Shown here piece by piece: positions 1-5,521 of a stretch of 5,521 nucleotides of DNA. The notes below the pieces were generated by a model that saw nothing but the letters and a program-made list of their open reading frames with translations, made no database searches and had not been told where the DNA came from. The first letter of the stretch is position 1; every line of letters starts with the position of its first letter. Origin of the DNA: Deltaproteobacteria bacterium (lineage in GTDB: Bacteria; Desulfobacterota; Anaeroferrophillalia; Anaeroferrophillales; Tharpellaceae); NCBI GenBank assembly GCA_030633185.1, contig DAOVTG010000174.1, positions 1 to 5,521 of the forward strand, read 5' to 3'. The position numbers and the translations under genes were made by a program.

Positions 1-559
1 CGACCGCCCCCTGGGCGCCGCTGCATCTCTGCCGTTCGCCATAGGGATTGGCAATCCGTAAGATCGTGTAGTCAAGACCATGCAGATGGTGAAAGAGTTT
101 AAGGTATTTTTCGGTGGTCAATTTGATGATACCGTATGATGACAGGGGTTCGGTCGAACTCTCTTCCCGAATAGGCAAGACCGATGCCGGATCGTAAACC
201 GTACCCCCGGAAGAGGCAAAAACTACTTTTTTGACACCTTTTTTTACCGCCAGCTCAAGCAAGCTAACCGTACTTTTAAGGTTTGTCTCTATATCATAAA
301 GGGGGTCAAGATTGGAAGAGGCTGGCACCACCGTACTCACCAGATGAACCACCAGATCAATGCCCTCAAGGGCTCCAGCAAGATCTTTGGTCTTTGTAAA
401 ATCACCATAGCATAACTCGATCTTGTCAAGAACGGCGGCAAGATTGCCAAGCTCGCAACCCCGCCGCTCAAAGACCCGCACCCGGTGACCGGCGGCGACC
501 AGGGCATCAACCAAGTGTGAACCGATAAAACCGGCCCCACCTAAAACCAGATAATTCAT
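1..559 (-). CDS. NAD-dependent epimerase/dehydratase (extended SDR), C-terminus cut off by window edge
   Basis: Extended short-chain dehydrogenase/reductase of the nucleotide-sugar epimerase/dehydratase type, probably converting an NDP-hexose for the glycosyltransferases encoded upstream. The 186 visible residues start MNYLVLGGAGFIGSH, with the NAD(P)-binding GxxGxxG at residues 7-13. Asp53 in YGDFT lies where this family contacts the adenine ring. A catalytic-type serine is in ASSGGTVY (about 115-122), and the YxxxK pair is Tyr142/Lys146 in SSYGIIK. It then runs RIANPYGERQ (168-177), typical of GalE-like enzymes. Family members are usually about 300-330 residues, so the substrate-binding C-terminal part is outside the window. 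The ATG (557-559) overlaps the stop of the GT2-GT4 gene by 4 nt (ATGA), with an AAGGG ribosome-binding site at 569-573 inside that gene, which suggests translational coupling. Family is clear from motifs; substrate (UDP-Glc/Gal, GlcNAc, or a dehydratase role) cannot be decided. Confidence 0.93.
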   Translation of the reverse strand, partial: MNYLVLGGAGFIGSHLVDALVAAGHRVRVFERRGCELGNLAAVLDKIELCYGDFTKTKDLAGALEGIDLVVHLVSTVVPASSNLDPLYDIETNLKSTVSLLELAVKKGVKKVVFASSGGTVYDPASVLPIREESSTEPLSSYGIIKLTTEKYLKLFHHLHGLDYTILRIANPYGERQRCSGAQGAV

Positions 560-3036
560 TTTATGAGACCCTTATAAAAGGCTTTATATTCTCGATCAAG
601 GCCAGCCAGAGAGAAGTGGTCAAGCATGCGTTGCCGAGCTGCAGAGGCCATCTCTTGCCGCAGTTTTTCATCTAAAAGTTCCCTGATCGCCGCAACATAG
701 GCTTCAGGATTTTCTCGTTCTAAAACCAGATAACCGCATTCCGAGGTTACAAGCTCGGCGACGCCGCCAACCTCGGCCACCACCGGCACCACCGCCATGG
801 CCATGGCCTGGTAGAGAACCATCGGCACCCCTTCCCAATCCGAAGTCAAAAGCAGAATATCAGCAATCAAATACCAGTCATAAAGGCTACTTAAAGGCTG
901 TTCTCCATAGAGACAGACATATTCTGCTAGATCATGACGACGCATTTCAGCAAAAAATTCTTTTTTTTGGGACTCCAGATTTCCTTCACCTATAACATGC
1001 AGAACAAACGGAATTTTTTTAGCCCTTAAGAGAGCCGCCACCGCCAGAAGCCGCAGGGGCTGTTTCTGACGGTCAAGACGCCCTATAAATAGAAGATTCA
1101 GTTTACTCTTCTGACGAAAGCGCATTATTTCCGGAACCCCCGGCCGTCGCCGAGGATCATAAAAAACACCATCTACCCGACCGTAGATTTTCTTTAATTT
1201 ATCTTTTTTAATTAACGGGTTGAGCTCATGAATCTCCTCACCGAGACGGTCGTATTCAAGATTATAGGCATCGATAAAATCATCATAGAGCTGCGGCACC
1301 GTAAAAGCGTAACCGGTTCGACAACCATCTAAGAGATAATCAAAACAGTGGAATTGAGCTACTACTTTAAGCCCTGGAAAAGACTCTTTCAATCTCGGCA
1401 GAGCCTTAAAAGCAACTTCACTGTTCATGATGTGCAGTAGATCAATTTTCCGCAAGGCGATAAAATCAAACAGAAAATTAATCATCGCTGTCTGATCTGA
1501 ACAACCCAATAAAGGCAGATCATAGATCTCCTTAGCATGATCGGCAATTTTAGGTAACCAGAGATTTTCCCGAGCCAACGTAGTAACAAAGTATTTTTCA
1601 CTCCAGGCGGGAGCAAGCTGCTGAAACCAGTCGACGGTCATGGTGTCGGCACCGCCGGTAATCAGCCATGGTGCCAGATAAAGAATCCTTAATTTTCGTT
1701 TTTCCGGTCGCCGCTCATCGACCAGGCTGGCTTCGGAGCGAAAATATTCGGGTTCTATTTTTTCAAGTTTGTAAGCGCTCTGCAAATAGTTATAAAAATA
1801 GTTACTATCACCCTCAGGGTGATAATTCTCGGGAAAATAGACATGAAGTCTCGGGTGTTGGTTGTAAAGAAAAAACGGCTGCCACTGCTTTCCGACGCTA
1901 ACTATCAAAAAATTTTGTGGATCTTCAACAAAAAACAGAAGCCGGGAGAAAAAAATTGGTGATAAAGATGCTTCAGTAACCAGGTTCAACCAGAAAAAAA
2001 GCTTCTCTGAATTGGCCTCAGTGATCATATTCACGAGCGGCTCGGCCACCCGGTAATGGTGTCGGGCCAAGCGTCGCAAGGCTCGACGGTGCCTCATTAC
2101 ATAACTCAGATGAAGGTCATGAATATTCTGCCGTAACTCTATAAAAGAGTCTTCGGCCTGATGATTTCGGGAACCCTCCTGAACTCGGTAATGATACAGT
2201 GCTTCAGGTATGACCCGGCCGACATAACCATGCCGAATCAGATTGACATAAAATTCCCAATCTTCATACCCCTCTTTCATTATAGAGTTATAGCCACCAA
2301 CCTCGACCCAGGCCTGCCGCGGAAAAACAGCAACCCCGAGACAATTTTCATGTAACAAGTTAACCGGATCACTTTTTTCAGTTTTCCAGATACAAGGATC
2401 CGGCCCGACCACCTTACTCCAACTATAGACAAAGTAATGATCAGGTAAAGACTCCAGTAACAGAAGAGACTTTTCGAGAAAAGTCGGGGCGATGGTATCG
2501 TCACTGTCGAGAGGAAAGATATACTTTCCTCGAGCACGGGCTATCGCCTGATTGCGGGCCTCAATAACCCCGCAGTTTTTCTGATGTAAAATCAGCCACC
2601 CGGAACGTTGTTCCTGTTCAATTGCGGCCAATTTTTCCCGGGCTGAGATCTCGCAAGAGCCATCATCAACCAGTATCACTTCAAAACGTCTGAAGGTTTG
2701 CGAGGCCAGACTTCGACTCAAGGCATCTAAACAGTCGCCCTGATTGTAAAATGGAACAATAACGCTGAGCAGTGGATCACAAAACTTTTTTTGCTGAAAA
2801 GGTCGTTTTTGCACCCAGCTCCGTTGACTCGAAAAAAACCAACGGACAAAATCGCGCTGAAAAAACTTTTGCCGCCGGAAATTACGTGAAAGAGCATACT
2901 GCCAACGCCTTAAACGATTTACCCAGATTAACGGCAACAAGAGATGGGCCAGACTGCGCAAGATATAGAAAAGAGAGTGTTCCCGGCGCAAAATAGCCAA
3001 AATTTTATTTAAAGTAACCTCTCTTCGGGCCAACAA
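556..3036 (-). CDS. Two-domain glycosyltransferase, GT2 (GT-A) fused to GT4 (GT-B)
   Basis: Predicted bifunctional cytoplasmic or membrane-associated glycosyltransferase of 826 residues, able in principle to add two successive sugars. Residues are numbered from the TTG at 3034-3036. Residues 1-88 are basic, with a hydrophobic patch at about 22-38 that may bind membrane. A GT2 domain spans about 89-291: PLLSVIVPFYNQ, nucleotide-binding VDDGS (124-126 DDG), DSDD metal-binding motif at 177-180, and YEDWEF with Glu258/Asp259 at the usual catalytic-base position. Residues 292-448 are not assigned. A GT4 domain fills 449-826: LITGGAD near 459-464, FIGRLDRQKQP around 650-660, and SDWEGVPMVLYQAM with Glu735; the second Glu of the EX7E motif is Gln743. 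The frame is also open to a GTG at 3153, but the extra 39 codons lie mostly in an inserted repeat; the TTG has AGGGAG 8 nt upstream, so I prefer it. The gene overlaps the downstream epimerase by 4 nt. Donor and acceptor sugars are unknown. Confidence 0.9.
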   Translation of the reverse strand: MLARREVTLNKILAILRREHSLFYILRSLAHLLLPLIWVNRLRRWQYALSRNFRRQKFFQRDFVRWFFSSQRSWVQKRPFQQKKFCDPLLSVIVPFYNQGDCLDALSRSLASQTFRRFEVILVDDGSCEISAREKLAAIEQEQRSGWLILHQKNCGVIEARNQAIARARGKYIFPLDSDDTIAPTFLEKSLLLLESLPDHYFVYSWSKVVGPDPCIWKTEKSDPVNLLHENCLGVAVFPRQAWVEVGGYNSIMKEGYEDWEFYVNLIRHGYVGRVIPEALYHYRVQEGSRNHQAEDSFIELRQNIHDLHLSYVMRHRRALRRLARHHYRVAEPLVNMITEANSEKLFFWLNLVTEASLSPIFFSRLLFFVEDPQNFLIVSVGKQWQPFFLYNQHPRLHVYFPENYHPEGDSNYFYNYLQSAYKLEKIEPEYFRSEASLVDERRPEKRKLRILYLAPWLITGGADTMTVDWFQQLAPAWSEKYFVTTLARENLWLPKIADHAKEIYDLPLLGCSDQTAMINFLFDFIALRKIDLLHIMNSEVAFKALPRLKESFPGLKVVAQFHCFDYLLDGCRTGYAFTVPQLYDDFIDAYNLEYDRLGEEIHELNPLIKKDKLKKIYGRVDGVFYDPRRRPGVPEIMRFRQKSKLNLLFIGRLDRQKQPLRLLAVAALLRAKKIPFVLHVIGEGNLESQKKEFFAEMRRHDLAEYVCLYGEQPLSSLYDWYLIADILLLTSDWEGVPMVLYQAMAMAVVPVVAEVGGVAELVTSECGYLVLERENPEAYVAAIRELLDEKLRQEMASAARQRMLDHFSLAGLDREYKAFYKGLIK

Positions 3037-3042
3037 GGAAGT

Positions 3043-3050
3043 CTCTCCCT
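3043..3050 (-). promoter_or_regulatory. Ribosome-binding site deciding a TTG start for the GT2-GT4 gene
   Basis: On the minus strand this reads AGGGAGAG, a strong Shine-Dalgarno match ending 6 nt before the TTG at 3036-3034; its AGGGAG core ends 8 nt before it. A second TTG follows at once (3033-3031) and could also serve. The first ATG-type Met downstream is deep within the protein, so if the upstream GTG (3153) or ATG (3126) is not used, a TTG start is required. Seen directly in sequence; its use as the real start is inferred. Confidence 0.6.
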
Positions 3051-3085
3051 TTCTTAATTTAACAAATTGTACCCACTCAGATGCC

Positions 3086-3182
3086 CATAACTCAGTCGTT
3101 ATGTTACAGCAGATAGCGGCGAACATCGCTTCGCCCACTTCGACTGGGGACACAGCTCAGCCCGGCCTGGAGGTATGTCCCC
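3086..3182. repeat. Composite inverted-repeat element (REP/MITE-like) inserted between operon genes
   Basis: A dense run of short inverted repeats sits in the only sizeable gap of the operon. On the plus strand they are: CATAAC/GTTATG (3086-3091 and 3098-3103, 6-nt loop); GGCGAA/TTCGCC (3118-3123 and 3130-3135, 6-nt loop); CCCA/TGGG (3134-3137 and 3145-3148); and GGGGACA/TGTCCCC (3146-3152 and 3176-3182), which bounds a GC-rich core. The GGGGACA...TGTCCCC style resembles dispersed intergenic palindromes associated with REP-associated tyrosine transposases, but no transposase or second copy is present here, so mobility is inferred. It could instead fold into RNA hairpins in the polycistronic transcript and affect expression or decay of the flanking genes. 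True ends are uncertain; the element may extend a little beyond these coordinates. Confidence 0.5.
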
Positions 3183-3221
3183 GCATCGAGACAATTCGAA
3201 GACTGCACTTTAGAAACTATA

Positions 3222-4385
3222 TCAAATTAAAAAACGTCTCCGTAATCCTTTTAACTTTTCCACCAGAAGAGAAGCTAAAGATCCATGTTCACCAAATTTC
3301 CGCAAAGCATCCCGGGTTGCACGCAAATATTCATAACCATACTTTTTGTCAGGTTCCAGATGACACCCTTCTCCCCACTCATTCCAGGCATTAATAAATA
3401 TCAAACGATCTTCTTTCTGAAATTCGCACCTTGTCTTTTCAATCACCGCCTCCAAAAAACGCTGGTATGCGGCCGGGCAACTGGCGTGAATTATGGTTCC
3501 ACCACCCAATTTTTGCCGCCGGGCATAATTGTCCCATGCCGGGAACACTCCATAATAACGTTTATATGGTGATTTCTTCTTGGCCAGCATGGCTTTTACC
3601 ACATCATCGTAGAGAAAGACCCGGTTATCAGTGGTTCCTGAATCCCCAACCTCATCTTTATCGAGCCAACGCTTGCCACTATCCAAATAGACACGACGTT
3701 GCAAACAGCGCCAATCCGGCGCAAATTCTACCGCTGCATTAAAACCATGCTGCGACGGATCAAAATCACCTTGAAAACCTTCAACTCTGAGCAGATAAAG
3801 ATCATCAAAACCGGCTTTTTGGGCTTCCCGGCGCCAGATTCGGGTTGTGCGTTCAGGGTCAGGCAATTCTTCACTGCGATAAATGATAAAAACCGGCCGA
3901 CCCCGATGCTTGAAATAACGCCGGTCTTTAAAGATCGGCATCAAGTAACGGATATGCCTTTCATCATCTTCCGCAGAGTAACTCTGCGGCATCAGAACAT
4001 CACTGTCAAAACCATCCCAACGTCTGGACCAACTCTCATTAGCCCAACAAAGACAAAAAGGCATTGTAAAGTCACGGTTTTTAAGCAGAGTATTAACCGG
4101 AGTTTCCAATAAACGTTTTCCGGAAAACCAGTAATGATAGAAAACGAATCCGTGAATGCCATAGCGTCGGGCCAGAATAGATTGACGAACCATTACTTCA
4201 GGGTCGCGCAGATCATAGTAATTTCCAGGGTTCGTTCCCGTTGGGATATGAGGCTGGTAATGATCAAAAAATTGGGGTGCCGCCGTCTTTACATTACTCC
4301 ATTCGGTAAAGCCATCTCCCCACCAGACATCATTTTCAGGAATGGTGTGAAACTGCGGTAGATAAAAACTCCAAAGTTTAGTCAT
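3222..4385 (-). CDS. WbsX family protein (glycoside hydrolase 99-like domain), polysaccharide biosynthesis
   Basis: A 387-residue protein of the WbsX family (Glyco_tran_WbsX; also annotated as GH99-like), found in O-antigen and capsule clusters. Hallmark blocks are: SFYLPQFHTIPENDVWWG near the N-terminus (6-23); GFTEWSNVK (25-33); the HGFVFYHYWFSGKRLLETP block (78-96); CWANESWSRRWDG (113-125); and near the C-terminus INAWNEWGEGCHLEPD (331-346), whose Glu336 and Glu339 are candidate catalytic acids by analogy with the GH99 TIM-barrel fold. It has no signal peptide or membrane segment, so a cytosolic location is likely, which fits assembly better than degradation of glycan. Full length for the family, with a basic C-terminal tail (KLKGLRRRFLI). 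The ATG (4383-4385) is 7 nt after the upstream GT2 stop, with only a weak GAAG as ribosome-binding site, suggesting coupling to upstream translation. Whether the family transfers or hydrolyses sugars is not settled by the sequence. Confidence 0.92.
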   Translation of the reverse strand: MTKLWSFYLPQFHTIPENDVWWGDGFTEWSNVKTAAPQFFDHYQPHIPTGTNPGNYYDLRDPEVMVRQSILARRYGIHGFVFYHYWFSGKRLLETPVNTLLKNRDFTMPFCLCWANESWSRRWDGFDSDVLMPQSYSAEDDERHIRYLMPIFKDRRYFKHRGRPVFIIYRSEELPDPERTTRIWRREAQKAGFDDLYLLRVEGFQGDFDPSQHGFNAAVEFAPDWRCLQRRVYLDSGKRWLDKDEVGDSGTTDNRVFLYDDVVKAMLAKKKSPYKRYYGVFPAWDNYARRQKLGGGTIIHASCPAAYQRFLEAVIEKTRCEFQKEDRLIFINAWNEWGEGCHLEPDKKYGYEYLRATRDALRKFGEHGSLASLLVEKLKGLRRRFLI

Positions 4386-4392
4386 ATTAACT

Positions 4393-5521
4393 TCAGCGCC
4401 GCGATACCGGTTTTATCAGGCGGCCAATTTTATGCAAAATGGCACCAATTTTACCCCTGCAGGAGTTGCGTTCTTGGGCCAACTGCATTTCGCAGCGGTT
4501 ATATTCCGCCGTCAACAGATCATAGCGATGCTGAAGCGCATAAAATTTCTGCTCGAGATCACCGCTTGACCGTTCTTCGTCACCAACATTTTTCGCCGCC
4601 TGCATCGCATAACCGAAGGTCGCAGTGGAGATCTCATCACCGGACAGATCTCTCTGTTCCCACCATTTCAAACCGACCTGAGCACAAAGCCGCGCCCACC
4701 ACACCGCTTCGGGGGGAATCTCGCCAAAAAGGATCGGTCGCCGCACCACAACCTGAAAAGCATGCCCTTTTAAGGCTTCATACTGATCATGAAAACGCTC
4801 CCAGGGGTGCTCGGCGTAAGGGGCATTACTGGCCACCCCGCCATGAAACTGATGAAAGCTCCCCTCACCTAAAAGAACAATATACTCCTGCTCAGGATTA
4901 TTCACAACTGAGTGAAACAGGTCGAGAATAGCCAGCCCGCCTCCGACCTCGGTAAATCGTGAATCGAATCCGCCGATTCGCAGAAAGTTCTCTTTACGCA
5001 TAAAAAAACAGTTGCTCTCCATTAACGGACCAAACCAGCCGGCACAATCGTAAGACAATCCCAGGCTCACCTTAAAAAGATCATAACCATTGTGACGCCA
5101 ATCTACGGTTTCTAAAAGTGCATCTTCAGCCTTCTGATCATAGCCTTTCGCCACGGAACTATTTTGGATTTCGGGTCCCAAATGAAATCCGACAACCGCG
5201 ATAAAGGGATCCGCAAAGGCCCTGAAAACCCGCAACGCATTGGCAATGATCCCGGGAGAGAGCATATGGGCACCATCGATCATAACCATAATCAAGGGCC
5301 CGCGGCAATGATCAACGGATCTATTTATGATCTCGACCGGAGAAACACTCTCGGTAGCATGAAAAAAATAGTGAAAATTACCGCCAAAACTCTCAACCGC
5401 CAGCCTGCTCAAAGGCTCCGACGAGCCATTATCAACGACAATAACCTCATATTGTTCCGGAGTGACATCTTTTTGATAGGCTGCGGAGAGGGTATAAAGA
5501 GTGCGCTCAGCCTCACGGCAC
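4393..5521 (-). CDS. Family 2 glycosyltransferase with C-terminal coiled coil, N-terminus beyond window edge
   Basis: GT-A fold glycosyltransferase, 375 residues visible (residue 1 is the Cys codon at 5520-5518). The frame is open to the window edge; a TTG at 5412 is internal, because the residues before it form the normal GT2 start: RTLYTLSAAYQ, then YEVIVVDNGSSEPL with the nucleotide-binding Asp30. The usual metal-binding DxD position holds IDGAHMLSP (Asp82, Ala84). Further on are CFFMRKENFLRIGGFDSRFTEVGGG (171-195; Glu191 candidate catalytic region) and GEGSFHQFHGGVASNAP (218-234), which I recognise as typical of one polysaccharide-cluster GT2 subfamily. A helical segment at about 322-352 (DLEQKFYALQHRYDLLTAEY onward) looks like a coiled coil, followed by a basic tail ending KIGRLIKPVSRR. 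The start is probably a few tens of codons further right. It would transfer a sugar onto the growing lipid-linked glycan; donor unknown. First visible gene of the operon-like run. Confidence 0.9.
   Translation of the reverse strand, partial: CREAERTLYTLSAAYQKDVTPEQYEVIVVDNGSSEPLSRLAVESFGGNFHYFFHATESVSPVEIINRSVDHCRGPLIMVMIDGAHMLSPGIIANALRVFRAFADPFIAVVGFHLGPEIQNSSVAKGYDQKAEDALLETVDWRHNGYDLFKVSLGLSYDCAGWFGPLMESNCFFMRKENFLRIGGFDSRFTEVGGGLAILDLFHSVVNNPEQEYIVLLGEGSFHQFHGGVASNAPYAEHPWERFHDQYEALKGHAFQVVVRRPILFGEIPPEAVWWARLCAQVGLKWWEQRDLSGDEISTATFGYAMQAAKNVGDEERSSGDLEQKFYALQHRYDLLTAEYNRCEMQLAQERNSCRGKIGAILHKIGRLIKPVSRR

Noticed and set aside
2280..2537. Minus-strand open frame of 85 codons with hydrophobic stretches
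   Set aside because: Lies entirely in another frame of the GT2 domain, whose motifs (DSDD, YEDWEF) are encoded across the same bases.
3059..3100. Possible promoter for the GT2-GT4 gene, with a TACAAT -10-like hexamer on the minus strand (3071-3066)
   Set aside because: No convincing -35 hexamer at 16-18 nt spacing and no extended -10 TG; a single hexamer match is expected by chance in this AT-rich patch.
3183..3224. Rho-independent terminator after the wbsX-like gene
   Set aside because: No GC-rich stem followed by a T-run on the minus strand; the nearby palindromes lack a U-tract, so they do not look like intrinsic terminators.
3101..3394. Plus-strand open frame of 97 codons across the intergenic element
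   Set aside because: It runs antisense through the repeat and the 3' end of the wbsX-like gene, has no family motif, and is best explained as a shadow of the minus-strand gene.
3699..4112. Plus-strand open frame of 137 codons
   Set aside because: Fully antisense to the wbsX-like gene, whose conserved motifs establish the true frame; no recognisable protein features.
4566..4931. Plus-strand open frame of 121 codons
   Set aside because: Antisense to the GT2 gene, with low-complexity Arg/His/Pro/Ser-rich composition typical of a shadow frame.
5412..5412. TTG at this position as the real start of the GT2 gene
   Set aside because: The in-frame residues upstream to the window edge encode the standard GT2 block YEVIVVDNGSSEP, so the gene continues past the edge.

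Overview
The window lies inside a bacterial surface-polysaccharide (O-antigen, capsule or exopolysaccharide) gene cluster. All genes are on the minus strand, so transcription runs from position 5521 down to 1. Gene order in that direction is: a family 2 glycosyltransferase with its N-terminus beyond the right edge; a WbsX/GH99-like protein; a large two-domain GT2-GT4 glycosyltransferase; and a nucleotide-sugar epimerase/dehydratase (extended SDR) whose C-terminus runs off the left edge. There are no RNA genes, CRISPR arrays or recognisable transposase genes.

The genes are packed like an operon. The first two are 7 nt apart, and the last two share a 4-nt ATGA stop/start overlap. The one exception is a 185-nt gap between the WbsX-like gene and the GT2-GT4 gene. 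It holds a compact element made of several short inverted repeats, bounded on one side by a GGGGACA/TGTCCCC pair, and looks like a REP- or MITE-type repeat dropped into the operon. By chance this element is open in the frame of the downstream gene and contains a GTG codon, so a longest-ORF gene caller would add 39 probably spurious residues. A TTG codon with a good Shine-Dalgarno sequence just after the element is the better start.

The proteins would act together at the cytoplasmic face of the inner membrane. The epimerase would supply or remodel an NDP-sugar. The GT2 and GT2-GT4 enzymes would add up to three sugar residues to a growing glycan. The WbsX-like protein, a family of unsettled chemistry found in such loci, would do another transfer or trimming step. 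The exact sugars cannot be read from sequence.

The organism is probably a Gram-negative bacterium. Moderate base composition, WbsX/GT2 families of this type and the GGGGACA-type repeat would fit a Desulfobacterota-like (deltaproteobacterial) genome, but that is an impression and not a demonstrated assignment. No wholly new system is evident. The points most worth a second look are the inserted repeat and its effect on the start call, the fused GT2-GT4 enzyme with a Gln in place of a usual GT4 Glu, and the coiled-coil tail on the first GT2.
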